Assembly: GCA_900772475.1 (NCBI GenBank)
Contig: CAAHEI010000105.1
Coordinates: 1 to 64,000 of the forward strand
DNA length: 64,000 nucleotides
Source: Clostridia bacterium
GTDB taxonomy: Bacteria > Bacillota > Clostridia > TANB77 > CAG-465
Direction of reading: 5' to 3'
Positions within the stretch are counted from its first letter, which is position 1, and each line of letters starts with the position of its first letter. Below the pieces are notes generated by a model. It did no database searches. It was given only the letters and a program-made list of their open reading frames with translations, and was not told the DNA's origin. The translations under genes and the position numbers were made by a program. Positions 42,189 through 50,654 of this stretch are shown here, one piece after another.

Positions 42189-43454
42189 ATGTTGCAAAAA
42201 CAAGAATATGCGTTAGTATTGGATAGTGATGGGAATAAACTTGCTCCAACTAAAGTACAGAAGGCTTGGTTCTTAATAAGAAAGAAACGAGCAAAACTAA
42301 TTCAAAGGTATCCTATGGTTATTCAATTAACCAAAAAAGTGAATATGATAAAAGATGGCACAACTCTAGAATGTGGAATTGATGATGGTTCTAAATATGT
42401 TGGCATTGCATTAGTGCAAAAGTGTAAAACTAAAAACAAAGTTTTCTTCAAAGGGACTATTGAATTAAGACAAGATGTTAAAAAGAAAATGGATATCCGT
42501 AGAGAATATCGTAGATATAGAAGGAGTCATAAACATTATAGACCAGCAAGATTTAATAATCGTGTTTCTATGATAAAGAAAGGACTGCCCCCACCAAGTA
42601 TTAAACAAAAGAAAGACTCAATAATTAGAGTTGTAAATAGTTTAAACAAATTTGTCAATATTGATAATATCCATTTAGAAGATGTAAAAATTAATATTAG
42701 AGAAATGGTTGAAGGCAAGAAACTTTATGGTGATGAATATAATATTCCAAATAAAGAAAATGCCAATCTAAGAATAGCGACTTTGATTAGAGATAATTAT
42801 ACTTGTCAAGAGTGTAGCAAAAAAACAAATTTGGAAGTTCACCATATAATTCCTAGAAGTAAAAATGGTTCTAATAGTATTTATAATACAATAACATTAT
42901 GTGCGGATTGTCATCAAAAGACAGAAGGTAAAGAATTTTTATTCGCTGGTAAATATTTAAGGCAAATAGGAAGTGATTTTCTTAAAGGTCTTAATTATGC
43001 ACAACACGTAATGCAAGGCAAGAAGTATTTAAGGGCTAGATTGAGAGAAATTGTAAACTTGGACACAACCGATGGTTTAACAACTTCAGAAAGAAGGGAA
43101 ATGTGGGGTATAGACAAATCTCATAGTAATGATGCAGTTTGCATCACAGGATTAAAACCTAATGACATAGAAATTACTGAATATACTATAATTCCACAAA
43201 GAAGAAAGAGTAAAGCTAAAAGTAAAGGGTTAAATGGGTTTAAACATCGTGATATAGTTACATATCATCACACAAATAACATAGATTATATTGGTAACAT
43301 CACCGCAATTTATACTGATGGAACAAATACATTGAATGTAAAAACCAAAGAAAAACATTTTAAAAGAGTTTCTTACAAAAGATGTAAATTATTTTATAGG
43401 TTTGATAAAATTTGGTGGTTACAAGATAAATTTATACAATTTTATATAATTTAG
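42189..43454 (+). CDS. iscB: IscB RNA-guided nuclease
   Basis: 421 aa from the ATG at 42189 after AAGGAAGG; the frame is open from a TTG at 42147 within the RNA. Layout of IscB: PLMP-like N-terminus (LDSDGNKLAPTKVQKAWFLI, RYPMVIQLT), RuvC-I ECGIDDGSKYVGIALV (D65), arginine-rich bridge helix (IRREYRRYRRSHKHYRPARF), RuvC-II NIHLEDVKINI (E164), inserted HNH nuclease (CQECSK...LEVHHIIPRSKNGSNSIYN...CADCHQ), RuvC-III IDKSHSNDAVCIT (H312, D315), and a C-terminal TAM-reading beta domain. All catalytic residues are present. It sits inside the head-tail operon and may act as an RNA-guided homing endonuclease against phages lacking the element. Confidence 0.92.
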   Translation: MLQKQEYALVLDSDGNKLAPTKVQKAWFLIRKKRAKLIQRYPMVIQLTKKVNMIKDGTTLECGIDDGSKYVGIALVQKCKTKNKVFFKGTIELRQDVKKKMDIRREYRRYRRSHKHYRPARFNNRVSMIKKGLPPPSIKQKKDSIIRVVNSLNKFVNIDNIHLEDVKINIREMVEGKKLYGDEYNIPNKENANLRIATLIRDNYTCQECSKKTNLEVHHIIPRSKNGSNSIYNTITLCADCHQKTEGKEFLFAGKYLRQIGSDFLKGLNYAQHVMQGKKYLRARLREIVNLDTTDGLTTSERREMWGIDKSHSNDAVCITGLKPNDIEITEYTIIPQRRKSKAKSKGLNGFKHRDIVTYHHTNNIDYIGNITAIYTDGTNTLNVKTKEKHFKRVSYKRCKLFYRFDKIWWLQDKFIQFYII

Positions 43455-43468
43455 ATAGGGGGGATATT

Positions 43469-44572
43469 ATGGCATTAGAATACTATAAGGCATATTTAAA
43501 CTCTATGGCCCAAGACCCAGTAACTTATTGGCGAGAATTAAGGCAAGAAGCAACTAATGATGTTTGGTTAGATACTTCAACTGTAGAAACAGTTCAAGGC
43601 CAAACAAGTTTAGGTGCTATATCTTATGGACCAGAAAGTGTACAAGTCAACTCTGTGATAGACCCTAAGACAGGGAAACCATTTGGTGATGATTATAGAA
43701 AAATAATTTATAAAAATTTATTTGATAATAAATTGCCACCAAGTATTATTCCGGCATCTCAATTTTTAGTTAATTCTGTTGGCGGTATTGAATTGTATAG
43801 ATTTGAAACTATTGATGGAAAAGATTTCTTAGTTAGAAATAGCAACAGATTTATGGGTAAATACTATAAATTTGATGGCATAACTTGGCTTACAATAAAT
43901 ACAAATACTATCATTGGTTCTAGTGCTAGTGCAATTTTGCAGAGATGTAACAATTGGCTTAAGTGGTATGACAAAAATAATGTTTTACATCAATGGGAAT
44001 GCGTGTTTGAAAGAAGTTTATCTTCTACTCGATTTGATTATGGTAGCGAAGGTGTCGCAGAAGTTGGCTCTGATACTCTTATTAGAGTTCAACGAAATGC
44101 CGAAACCGAATTAATACCTTTCAACCAAAGATTTATTTTTGATGGGCATGCTTTTCAAGTTAAACAAATAAATAATCACATAAGTGATACTTATATGGAA
44201 TTGTACCTATTTGAAACTCAAATTCAGTCTAATGATGATTTGGTAAATAATATTGCAAATAGTGATGGAGAAATAAAACCCACAACAAATGAAACATTAA
44301 TAACACCGGATGTAAACAAAATTTTACAAGGCGAAACTCAAAAGTTTTCGGTATATAATTATATTAATGGAGTTCCTAGTCCTTCGACTTATAAAGTTGA
44401 TGTGTTAGGGGGCTCTGCTAATGTAAATTATACATTAACAATAATTGACGGAAATAATTTCTCTATAACAAATATTTTGCAAAGCAATTCACCATTAACG
44501 ATTGTATGTACAAATACTCAAGATTCTAGCGATATTGTATCTATAAATATTGTATTAGGGGGATTGTGGTAA
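43469..44572 (+). CDS. Head-closure/neck-type structural protein
   Basis: 367 aa. N-terminal QDPVTYWRELRQEATNDVWLD, the middle LIPFNQRFIFDGHAFQVKQINNH, and a C-terminal ~90-residue Ig-like beta domain (FSVYNYINGVPSPSTYKVDV, DSSDIVSINIVLGG). Head-tail position suggests a stopper or neck protein with a surface Ig domain. GGGGGG site. Confidence 0.6.
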   Translation: MALEYYKAYLNSMAQDPVTYWRELRQEATNDVWLDTSTVETVQGQTSLGAISYGPESVQVNSVIDPKTGKPFGDDYRKIIYKNLFDNKLPPSIIPASQFLVNSVGGIELYRFETIDGKDFLVRNSNRFMGKYYKFDGITWLTINTNTIIGSSASAILQRCNNWLKWYDKNNVLHQWECVFERSLSSTRFDYGSEGVAEVGSDTLIRVQRNAETELIPFNQRFIFDGHAFQVKQINNHISDTYMELYLFETQIQSNDDLVNNIANSDGEIKPTTNETLITPDVNKILQGETQKFSVYNYINGVPSPSTYKVDVLGGSANVNYTLTIIDGNNFSITNILQSNSPLTIVCTNTQDSSDIVSINIVLGGLW

Positions 44573-45156
44573 TGGAAATTTGCGAGAATGAATATAATAA
44601 ATTTCAACAAGTAGATGTTGCCACAAAAACTATAGTAGATTATTTATTATTAAATAATGAAGATTTGTGGAAACTTTTGTATTATATAAAACCAAACGAA
44701 TTGCCTTTGTCTAGCCCAAATTTGACTAGAGCACAAAAGGCAGCAATGATTTGTACAGACCCATATGCGACAAATGAAAATGTTGATAAAAACATTCTAT
44801 TTCAAACTGTAACTGACGAAGCATTTAGCACTGCTATTCCTCAAATAAGAATAGAAATTGGTGACATTGTTCCATTGGATAGGGTTCGTGCTTATATGTA
44901 TATAGATTTTCAAATAGTTGTTCCAAATAAACAAGACATTTTTACGGCTCCATATAATAGTGTTGCTCGTAGAAGTGATGCATTATTTAGGGAACTTGCA
45001 AAAACACTTAATGGGATTGATATACCTAATAGTGGATTTTATTCCAAAATGTTTTTAGATCGGTCTAGTAATGCTGGAAGAAAAACTGGTGCATATAGGC
45101 AACAAATGAATCAAAACTTTACTGGCCGTTGGGTAACATTTTCAGTTCTTTTGTAA
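44572..45156 (+). CDS. Tail-completion-type protein
   Basis: 194 aa from the ATG at 44572, overlapping the upstream stop (TAATG coupling); the GTG at 44566 is too near the AGGGGGA site. FSTAIPQIRIEIGDIVPLDRVR, YIDFQIVVPNKQDIF, VARRSDALFRELAKTLNGID resembles tail-terminator/neck proteins that end the tail tube at the head. Assignment by position and pattern. Confidence 0.6.
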   Translation: MEICENEYNKFQQVDVATKTIVDYLLLNNEDLWKLLYYIKPNELPLSSPNLTRAQKAAMICTDPYATNENVDKNILFQTVTDEAFSTAIPQIRIEIGDIVPLDRVRAYMYIDFQIVVPNKQDIFTAPYNSVARRSDALFRELAKTLNGIDIPNSGFYSKMFLDRSSNAGRKTGAYRQQMNQNFTGRWVTFSVLL

Positions 45157-45168
45157 TAGAGGTATACA

Positions 45169-45996
45169 ATGGACCTTAATAATTATGATAAAATTGTAGA
45201 ATTATACCATGCTATGAACGATAATAAAGAACTTTTAAAAGTTTTCTATGCTAATGATTATCCAGTGCCTTATAAAACTTTAACATTGTATCCTGTCCAA
45301 GTAGATTTGTATTATTATTTTCATTTATTAGTTCAATGCTTATTATTGCCACATAAAACGAGTGGTGATATAAAGGCAATTTCTTTGCCATATTTAAAAT
45401 ATTTATTTTATTTGGCAACAGATAAAGAGCAACCTGAAGCAATTGCGTCTCTTGGAGAACTTCTTTTAATTGTTTTGAGAAAGCCAAAAACTTATAAAGA
45501 TGAAAATGGGAATGAAAAATTTTCTATTTCATTTGAGTTGGATAAAGGAATTATTGATATTGAGGGTAAGAAATTTGATAGCAAAGATTTTGATATTATA
45601 AAAAAAATAATATTAGAACAAAATGCAATTGAAGCACCCGATGAGACAATTCCACCAGAGTTGCTTAAAGCATATAAAGAACTTGAGGAATACAAATTAA
45701 AACAAAGCAAAGTTAAAATGTGTTCATTTGAGGACCAAATAAATGTCATAGTCGCTCGTTCTTCTTATCGTAGAGACGAAGTTATGAAAATGACAATTCG
45801 TTCGTTTTCAAGGCTTTTAGATCGTGTCGATAAAATAATGTCTTATGAAATAAATTCTTTATTGAAACCATATATGGATAAAAAGGACCAAGAAAATGTT
45901 GGTCACTATATGGCTGATACTGAAAAGTCATTAAAAGAAAGATGTGATGAAGCATTTATTGATATGGATTCATTGCATAAAAAAGTTGAAGGTTAA
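45169..45996 (+). CDS. Hypothetical tail-region protein
   Basis: 275 aa, all-helical (LYHAMNDNKELLKVFYANDY, FHLLVQCLLLPHKTSGDIK, MTIRSFSRLLDRVDKIMSYE). It stands just before the major tail gene, GAGGTATACA site. Could be an assembly chaperone, but no family motif is evident. Confidence 0.6.
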   Translation: MDLNNYDKIVELYHAMNDNKELLKVFYANDYPVPYKTLTLYPVQVDLYYYFHLLVQCLLLPHKTSGDIKAISLPYLKYLFYLATDKEQPEAIASLGELLLIVLRKPKTYKDENGNEKFSISFELDKGIIDIEGKKFDSKDFDIIKKIILEQNAIEAPDETIPPELLKAYKELEEYKLKQSKVKMCSFEDQINVIVARSSYRRDEVMKMTIRSFSRLLDRVDKIMSYEINSLLKPYMDKKDQENVGHYMADTEKSLKERCDEAFIDMDSLHKKVEG

Positions 45997-46077
45997 AAAA
46001 GATATGTAAATTCGGGTTTTGTAGTTCCCTTACAAAAATTACAAACAAAAAATTAAAATTTTAAAGGAGAAAAGAAA
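45997..46077 (+). promoter_or_regulatory. Hairpin/pseudoknot leader of the tail gene
   Basis: TTTTGTA-GTTCCCT-TACAAAA forms a 7-bp hairpin (near 46018-46038); GGG directly 5' of it can pair with the CCC in its loop, an H-type pseudoknot. An A-rich tail leads into AAAGGAG. No T-run, so a leader or stabiliser rather than a terminator. Confidence 0.4.
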
Positions 46078-47130
46078 ATGCGTAAAAGATTTTTAGTCTC
46101 TGTTGGTGAAGCAGTTGCTATGCAAGGTAACAATGTAATTTTTACTGCTAAAACACTTCTAGATTCTGGCATTACGGTTGAAACATCTAACCAAGAGATC
46201 AGAGGTGGGGTGGGTAACCAATTGCAAGCAGTTTATTACCATACTGGAACACTAAATGTAACATTAACTGATACTCAATTCAGACTTCCTTATATTGCTT
46301 TAAATACTGGCTCTAAAATTGTAGCTGGTGGTAACATTTGGGCAAATGAAACAGTAACCCTTGTTGGTTCTACTGGTACTTTAAATGGAACCCCTGTATC
46401 TATTGATGGTCAACCACTATCAGTTTGGGTAGAAGATGGCGATGCCTATGCTACATTGCCAGTAACCTTAACTGGTAATAAATATACATTCTCAATTGCA
46501 AATACATCTATTCCTCAAAATAGTACAATTTGCGTAATGTATATGAATACTCAAAATTCAGCACAATCAATAACAATCCCAGCAAATATTGTTCCTGACA
46601 GAATTAGACTTTATATTACTGCAAACTTATATGGGGATGTAAGTGGAAGTGGATTCGTAGGAAAAGTACAAATTGAAATCCCAGTATGTCAATTGGCAGG
46701 TTCTCAAGAAATTACTATGACTGCCGATGGATATAGTAATACCCCATTAACTGGTATGGCTCTTGCTTATAGTGATGGTTCTATTGGATGTTCTGCAGGT
46801 GCATATTATGCAAAAATCACGGAATATCTTGATGGTTCAGCATGGTATGATGGTGTTAGTGGACTTTCAATTGAAGGCGGCGATTTTAGTCTCAAAAATG
46901 GCGAAAGTTCTACATTAAGAGTGTGGGCTGTAAAAGGTAACACATCTTTCTTATGCGATAATGCAAAATTAACATTCACAAGTGGAACTGAAGGAACCGC
47001 AACTATTGGTGCCAATACCGGTATTGTAACAACTGTAGCTGCAGGAACTACATTATTAAAGGCGGTAATTACTGATAAAAATGAAATTGAAGCATCTTGT
47101 ACTTTAACCGTGACAAATGATGGTGAATAA
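46078..47130 (+). CDS. Major tail protein
   Basis: 350 aa. The beta-rich N-terminal domain (VAMQGNNVIFTAKTLLDSGI, GGVGNQLQAVYYHTGTLNVTL) is like tail-tube proteins; the C-terminal ~85 residues (FSLKNGESSTLRVWAVKGNT, GTEGTATIGANTGIVTTVAA, AVITDKNEIEASCTL) are a BIG2 immunoglobulin-like domain, as often decorates siphovirus tail tubes. Strong AAAGGAG site. The stop codon is followed at once by a hammerhead ribozyme. Confidence 0.85.
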   Translation: MRKRFLVSVGEAVAMQGNNVIFTAKTLLDSGITVETSNQEIRGGVGNQLQAVYYHTGTLNVTLTDTQFRLPYIALNTGSKIVAGGNIWANETVTLVGSTGTLNGTPVSIDGQPLSVWVEDGDAYATLPVTLTGNKYTFSIANTSIPQNSTICVMYMNTQNSAQSITIPANIVPDRIRLYITANLYGDVSGSGFVGKVQIEIPVCQLAGSQEITMTADGYSNTPLTGMALAYSDGSIGCSAGAYYAKITEYLDGSAWYDGVSGLSIEGGDFSLKNGESSTLRVWAVKGNTSFLCDNAKLTFTSGTEGTATIGANTGIVTTVAAGTTLLKAVITDKNEIEASCTLTVTNDGE

Positions 47131-47192
47131 GCACACTGATGAGTTTGCGAAATTCAAACGAAACAAGGGAGAAATTTCTCTCTTGTCTGTGC
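47131..47192 (+). ncRNA. Hammerhead ribozyme, type I
   Basis: Stem I GCACA (47131-47135) with TGTGC (47188-47192); conserved core CTGATGA (47136-47142); stem II GTTTG/CAAAC closed by CGAAATT; core GAAA (47160-47163); stem III CAAGGGAGA with TCTCTCTTG (one G-U, 47164-47185); then TC, giving the N-U-C cleavage site between 47187 and 47188. Every invariant hammerhead base is present. It begins one base after the tail gene stop codon, so it would cut the tail mRNA just behind its stop. Confidence 0.93.
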
Positions 47193-47202
47193 AAAAAAAG
47201 GA

Positions 47203-47212
47203 TTATAGAAAA
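47203..47212 (+). promoter_or_regulatory. TTATAGAAAA motif
   Basis: Exact copy touching the ATG at 47213 and 11 bp after the ribozyme. The spacing means the transcript from a promoter here would be leaderless; it may instead be the AAGGATT-spacer of the RBS. Confidence 0.3.
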
Positions 47213-47389
47213 ATGAACGATTATAAATGTGTTTATGCAAAATTTGTAGCTCAAGGATTATATCAAAAAATAATTTGCACAAAGAATAACGATATATGCC
47301 CTTGTGTGAGATATTGTCCAACAAAAAAAACAATAGAACATAGTGATATGGCAAAATATTGTTTGCAAAATCCAAATAGAAAACAATGA
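47213..47389 (+). CDS. Small Cys-rich phage protein
   Basis: 58 aa from the ATG at 47213 after AAGGATTATAG; the longer frame from 47117 would overlap the tail gene and translate the ribozyme. CTKNNDICPCVRYCPTKKT...MAKYCL has five or more Cys and resembles small proteins found behind tail genes. Perhaps zinc-binding. Unknown. Confidence 0.6.
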   Translation: MNDYKCVYAKFVAQGLYQKIICTKNNDICPCVRYCPTKKTIEHSDMAKYCLQNPNRKQ

Positions 47390-47422
47390 ATATAAAAACT
47401 AAAAATAATAAGGAGAAAAAAT

Positions 47423-47731
47423 ATGCTAAGATCTATAAAAATAACTACTGCGACTTCCGATGAAGATATACTTTTAAACACTGATATTCAAAAAAGAATT
47501 TGCGAAAGACTTGGAAAAACTACCGATGATTATTTAAAAATGTTGAGTGGTGATGGAATAAAAATGGATTTAACAATTTCTTTTTCTGCAACAAATAAAA
47601 TTTCAATAAATAATGGGTTGTTTGATGACTTATTTGAAGATTCTATCTACACTCTTGGACTGAAAACTCCAATAAAAAGTGTAAAAATTAAAACTCCAGC
47701 AACATTTTTCGTATTGATTGATGTGGATTAG
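47423..47731 (+). CDS. Hypothetical tail-region protein
   Basis: 102 aa (MLRSIKITTATSDEDILLNTD...). Helical middle, beta end (VKIKTPATFFVLIDV). AAGGAG site. Precedes the fibre-like gene. Unknown. Confidence 0.6.
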   Translation: MLRSIKITTATSDEDILLNTDIQKRICERLGKTTDDYLKMLSGDGIKMDLTISFSATNKISINNGLFDDLFEDSIYTLGLKTPIKSVKIKTPATFFVLIDVD

Positions 47732-47740
47732 GTGGTGCAA

Positions 47741-49471
47741 ATGAGAGATAATTTAACCAATGGCAAAATAATTGCTTTTATAACTGCTCAATGCAGAAAA
47801 ATTGTAAGACAACAATCTTCAGGTATTTTGGATATAAAATGGGATAGTGCTACTCATTCTTTGGTATTTACTCTAACAAATGGTAAAACTATTTCTGTTT
47901 CTATTGCTGCAAGTGCAAATGGTATTTCATATTCAAATGCCATTTCTAAACTTGATGCTAATGATGTTCAAAGTGCGATAGATGAAGTTTTGACAAAATT
48001 AAAAAAAGAAATTAGTGATTTAGGTAAAAAGACTGCACATTTAGATGAGCAAAACAAATTTACCGAATTAAATAGTTTTGATGCTGAAACTACATTTAAT
48101 AATGCAATTACAGTAAATGGGGCTGATGTTGGAATAGATAATGGTGTTGTTTTAATTACAGATAATACAAATGGGAAAGACATCGTAACTAAATATTCTG
48201 CTGATGAAATAGTAATTAGTGCAAACGGGGATAAAAACCCAAAAACATTAACATTGCCATTGGAAGATGGAACACTGGTTACAAGTGTGAAATTTGATAT
48301 GAAACACTCAAAATTTACAAATAGAGATAATGGCAACGGAAAAGAGGATACTTGGTTGTCTACAGATACGGATACAACTCAATCTATATCAAATGAAAAT
48401 GGAGTAACAAATACTTCAGTCTCTGTGCAGAAGAACTTCATAGAACTTACATCGTTGGAGCTTTCGGACCAAACAGTGCAAAGCAATATCACTTTGACTT
48501 CTGATGGTATAGCATTGAAATCTAGCAAAAACCATACTAGTGAAGGAAAAGAAATTAAATTAGAAATAACTTCCGATGGTGCACAAATAAATAGTAAAAG
48601 TATTGCGACATCTGATGATTTGAGCAAAAAAATAGATCGTATAACTACAACTGGTGGTTATACAAGGGTTTATGGAATAAATAAAGATGGTTCTGCGACT
48701 ATTGTAACTATTGATGATGAGCTTGATAACTCTAAAATAAATTTAGTTGATAATAAAACCATAAAAAATGCACTAGATAAAAAGCAGGATAAACTAACTG
48801 CAGGTAGCAGAATAGTAATTGATAATAACAACACTATAAAATCGGTAACTAATTATATTGACCTAACGGGCGAAGATGGCTCTCTTGATGATGCACAAAT
48901 GGTAATGCTTCAAGGTGATGATATGGTCGTATTAAGACGCTCTGGAGTTTTGTATAGACTAAACAGTAAGCCTATAAATGGAAGTGGTGATTATGTTTTT
49001 TATAGTGACTATTATAGCACTGGTGAAATACCAGGCTTAACTCCATACATGATAATTTTAAAACAAGATAAAACATGGAAATGGCAATCATTAGATAAAA
49101 ACTCTCAAGGTGCAGTTATGTATGTTGCACAACAATTAAGTCAAGAACAAAAAGACCAAGCGTGTAAAAATATTGGAGTAAATCAAGCATTTGAAGATTC
49201 CGATGGGGTTACAATCATTAGAAATGGTAACATTGTAATGCAAAGCAAAACTTTTACAATGCAAGGAAATAGTGAAAAAGCATTTTCATTCCCTGTAAGC
49301 TATGATGCTGATAAAAAACCAATGTGTTGGTGCAATAGTTCGGCTGATGGAATGAGTTCAAATAATAGTTCTGCAGTAATATCTTGTGATAGCAACTCAA
49401 TGGTAGTTAGAATTTGTGGTGTAGAATCGACTGTGACATTTTTTGCTCAAGGTTGGGTTACTAAAAAATAA
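47741..49471 (+). CDS. Fibre-like phage protein
   Basis: 576 aa from the ATG at 47741 after AGGTGG. Repeated NGV/NTI beta patterns (NAITVNGADVGIDNGVVLIT, NGVTNTSVSVQKNFIELTSL) and a C-terminal IRNGNIVMQSKTFTMQGNSE...MVVRICGVESTVTFF part typical of receptor-binding fibres. Its place between the major tail protein and the tape measure is unusual for a fibre and may indicate a tail-tube-mounted appendage. Confidence 0.65.
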   Translation: MRDNLTNGKIIAFITAQCRKIVRQQSSGILDIKWDSATHSLVFTLTNGKTISVSIAASANGISYSNAISKLDANDVQSAIDEVLTKLKKEISDLGKKTAHLDEQNKFTELNSFDAETTFNNAITVNGADVGIDNGVVLITDNTNGKDIVTKYSADEIVISANGDKNPKTLTLPLEDGTLVTSVKFDMKHSKFTNRDNGNGKEDTWLSTDTDTTQSISNENGVTNTSVSVQKNFIELTSLELSDQTVQSNITLTSDGIALKSSKNHTSEGKEIKLEITSDGAQINSKSIATSDDLSKKIDRITTTGGYTRVYGINKDGSATIVTIDDELDNSKINLVDNKTIKNALDKKQDKLTAGSRIVIDNNNTIKSVTNYIDLTGEDGSLDDAQMVMLQGDDMVVLRRSGVLYRLNSKPINGSGDYVFYSDYYSTGEIPGLTPYMIILKQDKTWKWQSLDKNSQGAVMYVAQQLSQEQKDQACKNIGVNQAFEDSDGVTIIRNGNIVMQSKTFTMQGNSEKAFSFPVSYDADKKPMCWCNSSADGMSSNNSSAVISCDSNSMVVRICGVESTVTFFAQGWVTKK

Positions 49472-49473
49472 TA

Positions 49474-49483
49474 TTATAGAAAA
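49474..49483 (+). promoter_or_regulatory. TTATAGAAAA motif
   Basis: Exact copy 3 bp after the fibre-like gene stop and 16 bp before the next start. Confidence 0.4.
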
Positions 49484-49499
49484 AGTGAGATTTTAGAAT

Positions 49500-50126
49500 A
49501 TGAAAAGTTTTAATTTAGAAGAACAAAAATTTAAAGTGATAAAATTTGGTAAATATAAATTGGAGATTAGACCATATATTTTAACCAACGAGAAAATTAT
49601 TATTAGCGATATTTGTTGTCAACAATTTAAAAATGATAATGAAAATAAAAAGAAAGGTAGTTTCCATTTGGCTAAACTTGTTTACAATATTGTAGTAGGT
49701 GCTCTATGCGTTAAAAATGTAACAATTGAAGGTGTAGATATAAAATATAAAAAAGATAAAGTAGACAAGATTTCTCTTGATTTGAAAGATAAAACAATAG
49801 AAAATTTTGAAAAATCTGGATTGGTTTCACTTTTCCCTAGTAATATTTTGGGGTATAACGAAACATGGGAAGATATTGTTCGTGATATTGAATTTAGTGG
49901 TAATAATATTTCTGAAATTATGGATAAATTTGTTGAAGCTGTTCCTAGTGGTGAAAAACAAGAAGAAATTGTGAAAGAAATAAAAACTCTTGTTGATAAC
50001 TTTAATAAGAAAAATCCTGAGATTTCCAAAGAAGTTGCAATGAAACAATTTAGAGAAATTGCAAAAGACGATTTAATTGAAAATAAAAATAAAGAAAAAC
50101 AAGAAAAATTAAATAAGAAAAAATAA
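49500..50126 (+). CDS. Tail assembly chaperone (putative)
   Basis: 208 aa. Position between the tail tube and the tape-measure gene and a helical acidic C-terminus (ISKEVAMKQFREIAKDDLIE) fit the chaperone that coats the tape measure. No -1 slippery site or second overlapping frame is visible. The site before the ATG is weak (AAAAAGTGAG). Confidence 0.55.
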   Translation: MKSFNLEEQKFKVIKFGKYKLEIRPYILTNEKIIISDICCQQFKNDNENKKKGSFHLAKLVYNIVVGALCVKNVTIEGVDIKYKKDKVDKISLDLKDKTIENFEKSGLVSLFPSNILGYNETWEDIVRDIEFSGNNISEIMDKFVEAVPSGEKQEEIVKEIKTLVDNFNKKNPEISKEVAMKQFREIAKDDLIENKNKEKQEKLNKKK

Positions 50127-50135
50127 GGTGGTTTT

Positions 50136-50636
50136 ATGGCTACTTATTTTATAAGAAATACAGAGCAACTAAATAAATTGGTAATTCAAAAAATTTCTCG
50201 TGGACTTTTAGCATATGTTTCTAAAAAAGTGGTAAAAATAATGCAGGATAATTTAAGTTATTCTGAGATATCTACTAGTACATTGCAAAAGACTGTAGGA
50301 TATAAAATAAATTCTGCGGGAGATGAAAGTGATATTGCAATAGATTATGAATTTGCTCAAACATTTGCTTCTCCGCCAGAATTTGACGGTAATGGTAGGC
50401 TTATAGTTTGGGGCCATTTAACTAATACTTTTGGTTCCAATGCATTTGACCAAACATGGAATGGCGAATTAATTTCTTTTAGACTTGCTGAATGGTTAGA
50501 AAGTGGTGGTAGTGGAACTATAGGTAATCAACCAATTGTTGCATCTCATTGGTTTACAAAAACAAAACAAGAAGTCGAAATGAATTTGCAATCTTGGGCA
50601 AGAGAATATTTAAGACAAAATGGTTTTATCAAATAG
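50136..50636 (+). CDS. Tail/neck-type structural protein
   Basis: 166 aa. ISRGLLAYVSKKVVKIMQDNLS, FASPPEFDGNGRLIVWGHLT and EWLESGGSGTIGNQPIVASHWF resemble HK97 gp10-like (tail-completion) phage proteins. AAGGTGG site. Directly before the tape measure. Confidence 0.6.
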   Translation: MATYFIRNTEQLNKLVIQKISRGLLAYVSKKVVKIMQDNLSYSEISTSTLQKTVGYKINSAGDESDIAIDYEFAQTFASPPEFDGNGRLIVWGHLTNTFGSNAFDQTWNGELISFRLAEWLESGGSGTIGNQPIVASHWFTKTKQEVEMNLQSWAREYLRQNGFIK

Positions 50637-50654
50637 AAATTTTAGGGGGATACA

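Noticed and set aside
49500..50126. -1 frameshift in the tail-chaperone gene
   Set aside because: No slippery heptamer near the end and no overlapping second frame.
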